Notes: a model not told the origin generated them from the sequence alone. Shown: positions 1-8,721, counted from the first letter of the stretch. The stretch is 48,230 bases of DNA from Myxococcota bacterium (GCA_963169165.1 CAUJFL010000131.1:1-48230), one strand, 5' to 3'. Made by a program: numbers and translations.

Positions 1-76
1 TGAGCGAAGCCAGCGCCGCCGCCACGTGGGGCTGTGCGAGGAGCGTCGCGATGACCTCGTGCTCCGTGCTCGGCAT
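1..76 (-). CDS. Partial hypothetical protein, N-terminal fragment cut by window edge
   Basis: An ATG at 76 on the minus strand opens a frame that stays open to the window edge, giving about 25 residues (MPSTEHEV...). Nearly every third codon position is G or C, as in the real genes here, which favours this frame over the others. No family can be assigned from so short a piece. The start could lie further upstream, because the frame is not closed immediately before the ATG. Confidence 0.35.
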   Translation of the reverse strand, partial: MPSTEHEVIATLLAQPHVAAALASL

Positions 77-175
77 GCGCCGCGAAGAGCACGCGCCGCG
101 CCAGCGCCAATTGCCTGTTTTTGTAGGCTCTCCGGGTGGACCTGGACGCGAGGTCCAGTGGACGGGGCGTTCAGC

Positions 176-706
176 TCAACGCTCGGCGCTGGCGCGGGGC
201 TTCGGGACCTCTGCCGCGCCTGGCTCTTCATCGATCGGGAACCTCAGCTCCTGCGCGTCCCTCCCACGTACCACCGAGATCCGAAGCTCGGGCGCGAGCA
301 CCAGCGAGCGGAAGACCTCGAAGAACTGGAACGGATCCTCGATCTTCTTTCCGTTCACGCGCGTGACGACGTCGCCGGGCCTGATCGCGCCGGCGGCCAG
401 CTCGGCGTCACCGATCTGGACGATCTCCCAGCCTGCGAACCTGCCGGTCGACGGATCCCGCGCAGGACGCACGTCGAGCTTGGCGAGGAACGCGGGCGGG
501 CCCGCCGAGACGATCTCGACGACGTCCTCGCGGCGAAGGTGCCCGGCGGGGACGGGGCGCTTCGCCTTCACCGGTGCGACGGCGGACACCTCGTCGGCGA
601 CGGGCACGCGGGGCGCGCGGGGCGGCTCGGCCGGAGCGCTCGCGGCGCACGCGGGGATGATGGCGAGGGCGAGCGGGAAGAGCAGCCGATGATCCACCCG
701 CGTCAC
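176..706 (-). CDS. PDZ-domain lipoprotein
   Basis: A predicted exported protein of 176 residues. From the GTG at 706 it begins with a basic segment, a hydrophobic stretch and a lipobox-like IIPAC, suggesting a membrane-anchored lipoprotein. The C-terminal half (about residues 75-155) looks like a PDZ domain, with the typical AGAIRPGDVVTRVNG loop followed by a FQFFEVFRSL helix, as in type II secretion GspC and HtrA-type PDZ domains. There is no protease domain, so it probably binds a peptide or protein partner in the envelope. An in-frame ATG at 733 would add nine residues, but the GTG gives the more canonical signal peptide. Divergent from the haemoglobin gene. Confidence 0.75.
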   Translation of the reverse strand: MTRVDHRLLFPLALAIIPACAASAPAEPPRAPRVPVADEVSAVAPVKAKRPVPAGHLRREDVVEIVSAGPPAFLAKLDVRPARDPSTGRFAGWEIVQIGDAELAAGAIRPGDVVTRVNGKKIEDPFQFFEVFRSLVLAPELRISVVRGRDAQELRFPIDEEPGAAEVPKPRASAER

Positions 707-740
707 ATGGATCGAACTCCGCGCGCGGGCCAACTTCCGC

Positions 741-746
741 TAATGC
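741..746 (+). promoter_or_regulatory. Candidate -10 element of the truncated haemoglobin gene
   Basis: TAATGC lies seven bases before the GTG start, with no Shine-Dalgarno sequence between. The spacing would put the transcription start at or next to the start codon (leaderless mRNA). It is one of about a dozen similar sites in the window. Confidence 0.4.
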
Positions 747-753
747 CTCGCGC

Positions 754-1143
754 GTGAACACCCCGTTCGATCGCCTCGGAGGCGAGGCCAGGGTCCGCGC
801 GCTCGCGGAGCGATTCTACGACGTGATGAGCGACGAGGAGCCCGAGCTCGCGCGGCTGCACGAGGTCGACGCCGCGGGTCGCGTCGCCCGCGGGCCGAGA
901 GCGCGGTTCGCGCTGTTCTTCATCGGCTGGCTCGGTGGCCCACAGACCTACATGGAGCTCCACGGCCACCCGCGCCTGAGGATGCGTCACGCCGCGGTCC
1001 AGGTCACGCCCGCCATGCGGGACGCGTGGGTCCGCGCGATGCGCCGGGCGATGGATGACGAGCGCGTCGACGGCGATCTCCGCGCGTTCCTCGATCAGCG
1101 GCTGCTCGAGGTCGCGAACATGCTGGTGAACACCGACGGTTGA
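754..1143 (+). CDS. Truncated haemoglobin, group II
   Basis: A 129-residue haem protein of the 2-over-2 globin fold, of the size usual for group II (TrHbO/YjbI-like). The diagnostic FFIGWLGGPQTYMELHGHPRLRMRH block is present in pieces: GWLGGP, then GHPRLRMRH containing the proximal histidine, followed by a helix with the group II tryptophan (DAWVRAMRRAM). Members bind O2 or NO in the cytoplasm and are linked to oxidative or nitrosative stress; the actual ligand cannot be read here. GTG start. It stands alone between a PDZ lipoprotein on the other strand and a DUF4139 lipoprotein that has its own ribosome site. Confidence 0.92.
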   Translation: MNTPFDRLGGEARVRALAERFYDVMSDEEPELARLHEVDAAGRVARGPRARFALFFIGWLGGPQTYMELHGHPRLRMRHAAVQVTPAMRDAWVRAMRRAMDDERVDGDLRAFLDQRLLEVANMLVNTDG

Positions 1144-1186
1144 GCGTGTAGATCTGGCCGACGCGCCCGCGCGTCAGAGAGGGACC

Positions 1187-3184
1187 ATGAAACACAGGAA
1201 GACCACGCTGCTCTTCGCGTTGCCGCTCGCCCACGCCCTGATGGGGTGCGCGTCGACCACCCCGCTCGTGCAGAGCGAGCTGCCGCTGCGCCGAGTGGTC
1301 ATCTACCGCAACGGGGTCGGCTACTTCGAGCGCGCGGGGCAGGTCAACGCGCCCGAGGTGCGCTTCAAGCTGAGGCAGGGCGAGGTCGGCGATTTCCTGG
1401 CGACGATGGCGGTGATGGAGGCGGGCGGCAGCTCGGTGAAGAGCGCGTCGTTCCCCATGAAGCTCGACGAGCCCGACGACGAGCCTGACGAGCCCATCGG
1501 GCCCTACTTGAAGCCCGTGCGCGTCCCCAAGAAGAAGGACCCGAACGGCCTCGTCGACGTCCTGCTGATGCTCGACGGCAAGCGCCATGATCTGCAGGTC
1601 GGCTACGTCGGTGAGATGCCGGTGTGGCGCCCGTCGTACCGACTCGTGATCCAGCCGGGAGGCGTCGCGGACCTGCAGGCGTGGGGAATCGTGCAGAACG
1701 TGACCGGCGAGGACTGGACCGACGTGCGGCTGTCGCTCGTGGCCGGAGCGCCGCTGTCATTCCAACCTACGCTCGGCGACGCGGTCATCCCACCTCGACC
1801 GACGGTCACGGACAGCGGCGAGGTGATCGGCGCGATGCCGGGCGCAGAGACCTCACTCGCCCCTGAACCCGCGCCGGCGCCAGCGCCGCCGCCTCCTCCT
1901 CCGGCCGCCAAGCCGATGGGCCCGAGCGGCTCGGGGCTGGGCGGCGTGTCCAAGACGGCCGAGAAGGCCGACAAGAAGAAGCTGCGAGCCCCCCGGGCGT
2001 CGGTGCGTTCCGGCGCGCGCGGCGGCGGGCGGGCCGCGCGCGGCGATTTCGACGACGAGGCGCCGAAGCGCGAAGCGGCCGCCGACGCGCCTTCGGCCGC
2101 GGCGCCGATGGAACCCTCCGCGCGGCAGGCGGTCAGCCGCCCGCGCAACCTCGCGTCGCTCGCCGCGATCGCGATCGAGGGCAGCACCACGCGCTACGAC
2201 ATCCCGGTCGCCGTCAGCGTCCCTGACAAGAGCGCGACGATGGTGATGCTCGTCTCGACGCGCGTGCCGGGCGAGAGCGTCTTCCTGTTCGCGCCCGCGC
2301 CCGGCGTCCCCGACTCGCACAGCCACCCGTTCCGCGTCGCGCGGTTCACGAACCAGACGGCAGGGCTGCTCGAGCGCGGGCCGATCGCGGTGTTCGAGGA
2401 GGGCGCGTTCCTCGGCTCGGGGCTCGTCGAGCCGCTGCCGCCCGGCGCGACGACGACGGTGCCGTTCGCGCTCGAGCGCGCGATCGCGGTGGAGAGCACG
2501 AGCAAGATCACCGAGGAGGGCGCGCGCGTCGCGCGCATCGAGGGCGGCGGCCTCACGATCGAGCGAGATCTGCAGTTTCGCATGATCTACACCTTCAAGA
2601 ACGGCGGCGATCAGAAGGCCAAGGTGATGGTCAAGCACCCGCGGCACGGCGGCACGCGCCTCTACCAGCCGCCGACCGGGACCGAGGACAACGTCGGCAC
2701 GGGCGCCGCGCTCGTGCCCGGCGAGCTCGGTCCGCACGCGAAGATCGAGCTGAACGTCGACGAGCGTCAGACGATCTCGCGCGGGGTCGATTGGTTCTCC
2801 GAGCTCGCGAACGAAGCGGTCCTGGCCTACGTCGCGGACAGCCGCGCGGACGCGACCGTCGTGGCCCAGCTGAAGAAGCTGTGGGAGCTCCGCCCCGCCT
2901 TGCTCAAGTCGATGGAGGAGCAGGCCAAGCTCGACATCGAGGAGCAGGAGCTGCTCCGCAGCACCGCCGAGACGCGCGAGAACATCAAGGCCATCGAGAA
3001 GAACCCGCAGGCCGCGGTCCTGCGAAAAGAGCTCACCGATCGCCTCCAGAAGGACTCGGGGCGCCTCAACGAGATCAACAAGCGCAAGGTCGAGGTGCGG
3101 CTGACGCTCAACGAGCAGCGCGTTCGCTTCAACGATCAGGTGAAGGCCATCCGGCTGACTCAGGGGCTCCCGGCGCCGAAGTGA
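1187..3184 (+). CDS. DUF4139-family lipoprotein (MuiA-like)
   Basis: A 665-residue exported protein. A signal peptide ends in MGC (Cys21), so it is probably a lipoprotein. The following VVIYRNGVGYFERAG segment and the C-terminal beta-rich part are typical of the DUF4139 / mucoidy-inhibitor-like family. The middle (about residues 220-320) is a Pro/Ala- and Lys/Arg-rich low-complexity insert. After a GVDWF region, residues 560-655 form a charged helix rich in Glu, Lys and Arg, likely a coiled coil. The ATG follows a purine-rich GAGAGGG ribosome site. Its TGA overlaps the GTG of the next gene, so the two are translationally coupled. The biochemical role of the family is unknown. Confidence 0.85.
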   Translation: MKHRKTTLLFALPLAHALMGCASTTPLVQSELPLRRVVIYRNGVGYFERAGQVNAPEVRFKLRQGEVGDFLATMAVMEAGGSSVKSASFPMKLDEPDDEPDEPIGPYLKPVRVPKKKDPNGLVDVLLMLDGKRHDLQVGYVGEMPVWRPSYRLVIQPGGVADLQAWGIVQNVTGEDWTDVRLSLVAGAPLSFQPTLGDAVIPPRPTVTDSGEVIGAMPGAETSLAPEPAPAPAPPPPPPAAKPMGPSGSGLGGVSKTAEKADKKKLRAPRASVRSGARGGGRAARGDFDDEAPKREAAADAPSAAAPMEPSARQAVSRPRNLASLAAIAIEGSTTRYDIPVAVSVPDKSATMVMLVSTRVPGESVFLFAPAPGVPDSHSHPFRVARFTNQTAGLLERGPIAVFEEGAFLGSGLVEPLPPGATTTVPFALERAIAVESTSKITEEGARVARIEGGGLTIERDLQFRMIYTFKNGGDQKAKVMVKHPRHGGTRLYQPPTGTEDNVGTGAALVPGELGPHAKIELNVDERQTISRGVDWFSELANEAVLAYVADSRADATVVAQLKKLWELRPALLKSMEEQAKLDIEEQELLRSTAETRENIKAIEKNPQAAVLRKELTDRLQKDSGRLNEINKRKVEVRLTLNEQRVRFNDQVKAIRLTQGLPAPK

Positions 3185-3564
3185 CGCGCGCAGCGGCGTG
3201 GCTCGTCGTGCTCGCGCTCGCGGTCGCGGGGTGCCGCGACGGGCGCCGACGGGACGGCGCGTCCTCGCAGGCGTCGAGCGATGCGGCCGGGGCGCCTCGC
3301 TTCGCGCGCGGCCAGCTGGAGGCGCATTTCGCGAAGCACGGCGCGGAGCTGGGCGCGGCGACGAAGGAGGAGTACCTCGCGCGCGCCCAGGCGCTGGTCC
3401 GCGGCGGGCCCGGGATCGACACGCTCACGCAGGGCGACGGCGACACCTGCTTCTTCGAGGAGGCGACCGGCGAGCTCGCGGTCGTCTCGGCGAGGCGGGT
3501 GCTGCGCACGTACTTCAAGCCGCGCGACGGACGGCGGTACTTCGAGCGTCAGCGAGGGCGCTGA
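3181..3564 (+). CDS. Small lipoprotein with BECR-nuclease-toxin-like C-terminal domain
   Basis: A 127-residue protein starting at GTG 3181, which overlaps the stop of the DUF4139 gene. A hydrophobic leader ends in VAGC (Cys18), then a short Ser/Asp linker. Residues about 45-124 resemble the C-terminal toxin modules of polymorphic toxins and contact-dependent inhibition proteins: HFAKHG (His49, Lys52, His53), EEYLARAQALV, a DGDTCFF strand, and TYFKPRDGRRYFERQ at residues 110-124. That layout is familiar from BECR-fold (barnase/EndoU/colicin/RelE) ribonuclease domains. Whether this copy is catalytic is inference. No cognate immunity gene is recognisable next to it. It could instead be a domesticated binding module. 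Confidence 0.7.
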   Translation: MTRAAAWLVVLALAVAGCRDGRRRDGASSQASSDAAGAPRFARGQLEAHFAKHGAELGAATKEEYLARAQALVRGGPGIDTLTQGDGDTCFFEEATGELAVVSARRVLRTYFKPRDGRRYFERQRGR

Positions 3565-3630
3565 CCGCGGCCCCCCCACGAAGGCCGAGACGCGCGCCCG
3601 GACGGCGCGGTAGGCTGGAAGCAAACCTTC

Positions 3631-3637
3631 GAGGGGG
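3631..3637 (+). promoter_or_regulatory. Ribosome binding site deciding the MopE-like start
   Basis: GAGGGGG lies five bases before the ATG at 3643 and favours that codon over the in-frame TTG at 3640. A TAGGCT hexamer at 3611-3616 could be the -10 element; unlike other promoters in the window it leaves a short leader that includes this site. Confidence 0.55.
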
Positions 3638-3642
3638 CCTTG

Positions 3643-6447
3643 ATGATCACGATCCGACGACTGCTGGTGCTGGGTGGCCTGGGAGCGATGGTGTGCTGTT
3701 TGCCGTCGCTCGGGTGCGGCGGTGGAGGGGACGGCGCCGAGGGAGCGCCGCCCGCGTCGGCCGCCGGTGCGGGGGGCGGCTCGGCAGGCGGGGCCGGCGC
3801 GGGCGGACAGGCCGGCAAGGCTGGTGGGGCCGGTCAGGCTGGACAGGCAGGGGCAGGCGGCGCGGGGCAGGCGGGCGCGGGCGGGGGACACGCAGGGAGC
3901 GCTGGAGCCGACGCGTGCAAGGGCGCGGCGGACTGTCCCACGGCCGCCGCCGTCCCCGCCGGGTGCGCGGAGCCCTTCTGTGACGCCGGCGTCTGCAGGC
4001 TGCGCGGGCGCGACGCCGACGGCGACGGCTACCGCACGAACCTCTGCAAGGCCGCGCAGGCGGGGACCGTGATCCTGCTCGGTGATGACTGTGACGACAC
4101 CTCCGGCAAGGTGAACCCGAAGGGCTGGGACGGCCCCGCCGGCGACGGCCACACGGACGCGTGCGGCGACGGCGTCGACCAGGACTGCAGCGGGATCGAG
4201 GGCGACGGCAAGACCGCCGCGGGCGCCACCTGCACGTGCACCCCGGGCGACGTCACCCAGTGCGCGGAGCGTGACAACGGTCAGAAGATCACTTTCCCGG
4301 GGGGCAAGCCCGTCGGATCGTGCAAGTACGGCGCGAAGACGTGCCTCGCGGGCGGCACCTGGAGCCCGTGCACCGGCGCGGTCGAGCCCGCCCAGGAGCT
4401 CTGCGACGGCGCCGACAACGACTGCAACGGCGTGATCGACAACGACGCGATCGGGCAGGCGGTCCACTACCTCGACGCCGACGGCGACGGCCACGGCGAC
4501 GCGCTCACGCCCGGCAAGCCGTCGTGCCAGCCGCCGACGCCGCTGTGGAAGAAGGGCATCGTCCCCGACGACTGCAACGACTCCGATCTCGCCGTCTACC
4601 CGACCGCGTGGGACGGCCCCCAGGCCGCGAAGACCACGGCGGGCATCGTCGGCACGCTGAAGGCCGAGTTCTGGCAGTGTGGCGGGCAGCCCCAGTGCCT
4701 AGCGGACGCGTTCGTCGGCCCCCCCCTCGGCGCGCGCCAAGACTACCAGGTCAACGGCAACTGGGGCAGCGGCAGCGGCCACGCCGCGCTCACCAACGGC
4801 GACTACTGGTCGGCGCGCTGGACGGGCAAGGTGAAGGCAGGGGCGGCGGGCACCTACACGTTCTACGTGCGCAGCGACGACGGCAGCAGGCTCTGGGTCA
4901 AGGGGCAACCCTTGATTGACAAGTGGGTGCCGCAAGGCCCGACCGAACACTCCGGCGCGATCGCGCTCGCGGCCGGCGAGGAGGTAGACCTCGCGCTCGA
5001 GTACGTCGAGCTCGCCGTCTCCGCCGTCGTCCAGCTGCAGTGGGAGGGGCCAGGGCTGTCGAAGCGGATCCTCTCTTCGATGTCCGAGCCCACGCAGGGC
5101 GACCACCCCGACAGCTGTGACGGCGTCGACAACAACTGCGACACGCTCGTCGACAACATGCAGGTGCAGGACGGCGGCAAGACCGTGTTCTGCGGCGCGT
5201 GCCAGGCGGGCACGGCCCGGCCCTGCGGCGTCACCCGGGGGACGTGCAAGTCTGGCGTCCAGCTCTGTCTCCCGAGCGGCCAGTGGGACACCGCCTGCTA
5301 CGGGGCCGTCGACCCGGTGACCGAGATCTGTGACGGAAAGGACGAGGACTGCGACGGCCTGATCGACAACAAGCCTGGCGGGTGCCCGTGCCAGATCGGC
5401 GCGGTCGAGAGCGACTGCGGCGTCTGCAAGAAGGGGTCACGCCAGTGTACGGCGTCCGGCTGGAGCGCCTGCGTCGGCGACGACGTCCCGCTCGAGCAGT
5501 GCGAGGACGCCGACAGCGACGGCCACTGCAACCTGTCGAAGTGCGAGGTCGCCTGCCCTGGCAGCAAGCCGGGCTACAAACCGAAGGCGGGCGTGTGCCC
5601 CGGCGCGACAGACTGCAACGACACGTCGGGCGCGGTGCACCCGGGCGCGAGCGAGGTGTGCAACGGCGTCGATGACAACTGCAACGGGATGGGCGACGAG
5701 CAGGCGCTGGTCGGCCCCGCGTGCAACTCGCTGCCGGGGACTCCTTGCAACACTGTCGGGAACCTGAAATGCGTCAACAAGACGTTCTCGGTGTGCAGCG
5801 CGACGCCGCTCCCCGGCGCGCCCGAGGTCTGCGACAACGTCGACAACGACTGCGACGGCAAGATCGACGACGCCACGTACCTCGGACAGCCCGACGTCGT
5901 GCCGGCCGCGTGCTACCGCTGCGAGACGTTCTTCGCGGGGATGCTCCGCCCATCGCTGTTCGGCGCCGACGCGCTGCTCGCGGGCGACGACGAGTTCGCT
6001 ACCAGTGGTCCCGAGATCGACTACAAGCTGATGTTCGAGCTGGGCTCGGGCTCGTACGGCGGCAGCCTCAGGGGCACGGCGTGCATACTCGGCCGCGAGA
6101 CGAACGGCGGCGCCAGCGTGGGCTATGGGTGTGCCATCGACTACCGCGACTACAAGGAGGCCGGGGTGAAGGTGCCCATCCTCGAGGTCGTCGGCCCCAA
6201 GTCGGTGGGCGGGAACATCTCGTTCGGCTCACAGACGGGCTACGCGAAGCTGTACACCGACTCGAACGAGGCGACCGACATCGGTGACGCGGCGGTGTCG
6301 GGCGCCGGGACGCTCACGACCTTCCACTACGAGTGCAACGGGCAGACGCCGGGCCCCGACATCGTCGTCGGGAGCTCCGGGTCGGGGATGTCTGCCTGTT
6401 TCATGGGGCAGTTCAACTGCATCACCGTGCGCGTCGCGCCGAAGTGA
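3643..6447 (+). CDS. MopE-like lipoprotein with central PA14 domain
   Basis: A 934-residue surface or periplasmic lipoprotein. A signal peptide ends in SLGC (about Cys25), followed by a Gly/Ala/Gln-rich linker (about residues 30-88). The body carries repeated Cys- and Asp-rich MopE-type motifs (CDGADNDCNGVID, CDGVDNNCDTLVD, CNGVDDNCNGMGD, CDNVDNDCDGKID), calcium- or metal-binding loops common in myxobacteria. A PA14 domain sits at roughly residues 330-480 (YTFYVRSDDGSRLWVKG), a fold that often binds carbohydrate or mediates adhesion. The last 190 residues form a separate beta-rich region. The likely role is surface recognition or adhesion; ligand unknown. Confidence 0.88.
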   Translation: MITIRRLLVLGGLGAMVCCLPSLGCGGGGDGAEGAPPASAAGAGGGSAGGAGAGGQAGKAGGAGQAGQAGAGGAGQAGAGGGHAGSAGADACKGAADCPTAAAVPAGCAEPFCDAGVCRLRGRDADGDGYRTNLCKAAQAGTVILLGDDCDDTSGKVNPKGWDGPAGDGHTDACGDGVDQDCSGIEGDGKTAAGATCTCTPGDVTQCAERDNGQKITFPGGKPVGSCKYGAKTCLAGGTWSPCTGAVEPAQELCDGADNDCNGVIDNDAIGQAVHYLDADGDGHGDALTPGKPSCQPPTPLWKKGIVPDDCNDSDLAVYPTAWDGPQAAKTTAGIVGTLKAEFWQCGGQPQCLADAFVGPPLGARQDYQVNGNWGSGSGHAALTNGDYWSARWTGKVKAGAAGTYTFYVRSDDGSRLWVKGQPLIDKWVPQGPTEHSGAIALAAGEEVDLALEYVELAVSAVVQLQWEGPGLSKRILSSMSEPTQGDHPDSCDGVDNNCDTLVDNMQVQDGGKTVFCGACQAGTARPCGVTRGTCKSGVQLCLPSGQWDTACYGAVDPVTEICDGKDEDCDGLIDNKPGGCPCQIGAVESDCGVCKKGSRQCTASGWSACVGDDVPLEQCEDADSDGHCNLSKCEVACPGSKPGYKPKAGVCPGATDCNDTSGAVHPGASEVCNGVDDNCNGMGDEQALVGPACNSLPGTPCNTVGNLKCVNKTFSVCSATPLPGAPEVCDNVDNDCDGKIDDATYLGQPDVVPAACYRCETFFAGMLRPSLFGADALLAGDDEFATSGPEIDYKLMFELGSGSYGGSLRGTACILGRETNGGASVGYGCAIDYRDYKEAGVKVPILEVVGPKSVGGNISFGSQTGYAKLYTDSNEATDIGDAAVSGAGTLTTFHYECNGQTPGPDIVVGSSGSGMSACFMGQFNCITVRVAPK
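3730..3905 (+). repeat. Low-complexity Gly/Ala/Gln coding repeat
   Basis: Imperfect repetition of GGNGCNGGN-type codons encodes the AGGAGQAGQAG linker directly after the lipobox of the MopE-like protein. Similar in composition to the longer linker at 33976-34317. Confidence 0.7.
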
Positions 6448-6466
6448 AGCCCCGGCGCCGATGAGG

Positions 6467-6472
6467 TAGGCC
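6467..6472 (+). promoter_or_regulatory. Candidate -10 element of the trans-sulfuration enzyme gene
   Basis: TAGGCC lies six bases before the ATG at 6479, without a Shine-Dalgarno sequence. Compatible with a leaderless transcript starting at the initiation codon. Confidence 0.4.
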
Positions 6473-6478
6473 GCGCGG

Positions 6479-7654
6479 ATGACCACCACGCGCGCGCTCG
6501 GCCTCTCATCGCTCAGCGTCCACGCGGGCGAGCCTTCGCCGGCCGTCGGCCCGCTCGAGGCGCCGCTCGTGCTGTCGTCGGCCTTCGGGTTCGCGAGCGC
6601 CGACGAGGCAGAGGGCGCGTTTCGCGGCGACAACGACGCCTACATCTACGGTCGCTGGGGCAACCCCAACGTCGACCTGCTCGAGCGCAAGGTGGCGGCG
6701 CTCGAGGGCGCCGAGGACGCGGCCGCGTGCGCGAGCGGGATGGCCGCGATCTCCGGGGCGGTGCTGTCCCTCTTGTCGAGCGGCGATCACCTCGTCGCGC
6801 CGCGGTCGATCTACGGTGAGTCGGCCCGATTGTTTCGTGAACGGCTGCCGCGGCTCGGGATCACGACCACGTTCGTCGACGACGTCTCGCCCGCGGGATA
6901 TCGCGCCGCGCTCTCGCCGCAGACTCGCCTCGTGTACCTCGAGACGCCGTCGAACCCGACGCTCGCGATCACGGACGTGCCGGCGATCGTCGAGGTCGCG
7001 CGCGAGGCCGGGGCCGTGACGCTCGCCGACAACACGTTCGCGACGCCCTACTGCCAGCGACCGCTAGAGCTCGGGGTCGACCTCGTCGTACACTCGATGA
7101 CGAAGTTCTTGTGCGGCCACGGCGACGCGATCGGCGGGGTGGTCGTCGGCCCGCGCGCGCTCGTCGAACGCGCGCGCGACACGGCGGTGAAGGGCCTCGG
7201 CGGCGCGCTCGCGCCGTTCAACGCGTTCTTGATCTGCCGGGGGCTGCGCACCTTCGCGCTGCGGATGCGCGCGGCGACCGAGACGGCGACGTCGCTGGCC
7301 GCGCGGCTCGCGGCGCACCCCGCCGTCAGGCGTGTCCACCACCCGAGCCTGAAGTCCCACCCCGGCCATGAGATCGCCGCCAGGCAGATGCGCGCGATGC
7401 CGGCGATCCTGTCGCTCGAGGTCGACGGCCTCGAGGCCGCGCGGCGCGTGCGGGACCGCGTCGAGCTCGTGACCCACGCCGTCAGCCTCGGCGACGCGCG
7501 CACGCTGCTGACGCACCCGGCGACGACCACCGCCTCCACGATGCCTCGCGAGGACCGCGAGCGCGCAGGCATCAGCGACGGCCTGCTGCGCGTCGCGGTC
7601 GGGCTCGAGGACGAGGAAGATCTCTACCGCGATCTCGCTCGCGCGCTGTCGTGA
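6479..7654 (+). CDS. PLP-dependent Cys/Met metabolism enzyme (gamma-synthase / sulfhydrylase / gamma-lyase type)
   Basis: A 391-residue cytoplasmic enzyme of the cystathionine gamma-synthase fold (type I PLP enzymes), of standard length. It shows YGRWGNPNVDLLERKVAALEG near the N-terminus, the substrate loop YLETPSNPTL, ADNTFATPY with the PLP-binding Asp, and SMTKFLCGHGD with the Schiff-base lysine at residue 209. The family interconverts homoserine esters, cysteine, cystathionine, homocysteine and methionine. O-succinylhomoserine sulfhydrylase, cystathionine gamma-synthase and methionine gamma-lyase cannot be told apart securely from sequence by eye, so no symbol is given. No other methionine gene is adjacent. 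Convergent with the kinase 1 operon, three bases apart. Confidence 0.93.
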   Translation: MTTTRALGLSSLSVHAGEPSPAVGPLEAPLVLSSAFGFASADEAEGAFRGDNDAYIYGRWGNPNVDLLERKVAALEGAEDAAACASGMAAISGAVLSLLSSGDHLVAPRSIYGESARLFRERLPRLGITTTFVDDVSPAGYRAALSPQTRLVYLETPSNPTLAITDVPAIVEVAREAGAVTLADNTFATPYCQRPLELGVDLVVHSMTKFLCGHGDAIGGVVVGPRALVERARDTAVKGLGGALAPFNAFLICRGLRTFALRMRAATETATSLAARLAAHPAVRRVHHPSLKSHPGHEIAARQMRAMPAILSLEVDGLEAARRVRDRVELVTHAVSLGDARTLLTHPATTTASTMPREDRERAGISDGLLRVAVGLEDEEDLYRDLARALS

Positions 7655-7661
7655 CGGTCAC
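7651..7661. other. Palindrome containing both stop codons of convergent genes
   Basis: GTGACGGTCAC is an 11-base palindrome that contains the TGA of the upstream plus-strand gene and, on the other strand, the TGA of the small minus-strand gene. It is too short to be a convincing terminator. Confidence 0.6.
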
Positions 7662-7942
7662 GGACGCCAGCGCGTGATGCGAGCGGGCCACGGCGCGGGC
7701 TCCTCGCGGCGGTTCGCCCAGGCTCGGCGCAGCACCGCCACGACGAACGCTGACAGCGCCGGCGCGACCTCGGGGGAGAGCTCGAGCGAGACCTCGCCTT
7801 CGGCGAGCGACACGCGCCCCACGCCCTCCGAGCACCCGCCGTCGAGGGACGCGGTCGCGGCGTAGCGAACCTCTCGCTCGTCGAGGTGGACGCGCACGAG
7901 CTCGACACGTGCGCCACGCCGGGGCGGCGGGCGCGGGGTCAC
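7658..7942 (-). CDS. Small hypothetical protein, last gene of the kinase 1 operon
   Basis: A 94-residue basic protein with no signal peptide. The GTG start at 7942 overlaps the TGA of the preceding gene (GTGA), showing translational coupling. The centre (about residues 13-60) reads as alternating beta strands (ARVELVRVHLDE, VRYAATASLDG), then a helix and a Trp/Arg/Pro-rich tail. I do not recognise a family. Its place after kinase 1 and the DUF6882-like protein suggests an accessory role for one of them; function unknown. Confidence 0.7.
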   Translation of the reverse strand: MTPRPPPRRGARVELVRVHLDEREVRYAATASLDGGCSEGVGRVSLAEGEVSLELSPEVAPALSAFVVAVLRRAWANRREEPAPWPARITRWRP

Positions 7943-8721
7943 CGGCCCTCCAGCAGCAAGAACAGCGTGCCATCCGGCTGGCGCACCGCGAGCGGCGCGC
8001 GCCCGGCCTCTTCGGCGACGATCGCCGCGAGCGCCCACGCGGTCGTCTCGTCGGTCGCGAGCTGGGGCGTCGACACCTCCCACACGGCTCGATCAGAGAA
8101 GGCGTCGAGCACGTCGTGGCACCGCTCTCGCGCCCGGTCAGGGAGCGAGGGGTTCGCGTGCGCCCACACCAGCGTCCACGACGCGCGCGCGAAGGTCCCG
8201 AGCACGACGCACGAGAGCTCGCGCAAGTCGGTGCCGTCGGAGAAGACAGCCACCGCGCGCTCGGCGTCGACCTCGGCGAGCGTCGCGCCGTCGGGGAGCC
8301 GGAGCGCCTCGAACGCGCGTGTCGCCCAGGCCAGCGCCGCGTCTCGGCGAGCGTCGAGCGCGCGAGACGGCGCGCGGACGAGCCCGGGGAGATGATGAAA
8401 CGCGCCGCCGTCGTCGCGAACGAACGTCCCGCCGCCGACGTCGTCGACCTCGACGCTCCACGTCGACGCGAGGGCCTCGATCGCGGTCGCGAGCACGGGG
8501 AGCAGCGCCGGCGTGTCGGGGTCACGCATCGCGCCCTCGATGTCCGCCTCCGGCCCGATCACGTCGTCGACCTCGAGATCGCTCACGCGCAGCGAGCCGT
8601 CGTCGCGGCGCGTCGTGTGTACGAGCAGCCGCCCCCACGCGTGCGCGGCGAGCCCCTCACGGAGGATCGGCGCGAGCTCGGCGAGCACGTCCTGTCGAAA
8701 ATCAGCGCCCTCGGACGTCAT
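7939..8721 (-). CDS. Hypothetical protein with possible DUF6882-like C-terminal region
   Basis: A 260-residue cytoplasmic-looking acidic protein. The ATG at 8721 overlaps the kinase stop (ATGA), and its own stop overlaps the next gene (GTGA). The N-terminal half has helices and strands around HAWGRLLVHTTRRDDG. The C-terminal part contains GTFARASWTLVWAHANPSL, a spaced helix, then ETTAWALAAIVAEEAG and a final TLFLLLEG strand, a layout resembling the DUF6882 family. That match is from memory and tentative. As a tightly coupled downstream partner it may be a kinase substrate or regulator, but this is inference. Confidence 0.72.
   Translation of the reverse strand: MTSEGADFRQDVLAELAPILREGLAAHAWGRLLVHTTRRDDGSLRVSDLEVDDVIGPEADIEGAMRDPDTPALLPVLATAIEALASTWSVEVDDVGGGTFVRDDGGAFHHLPGLVRAPSRALDARRDAALAWATRAFEALRLPDGATLAEVDAERAVAVFSDGTDLRELSCVVLGTFARASWTLVWAHANPSLPDRARERCHDVLDAFSDRAVWEVSTPQLATDETTAWALAAIVAEEAGRAPLAVRQPDGTLFLLLEGR

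Noticed and set aside
26-757. Long plus-strand open frames over the PDZ lipoprotein region
   Set aside because: They are antisense to the PDZ gene, rich in Arg and Gly, and lack the GC-rich third-position bias of true genes here.
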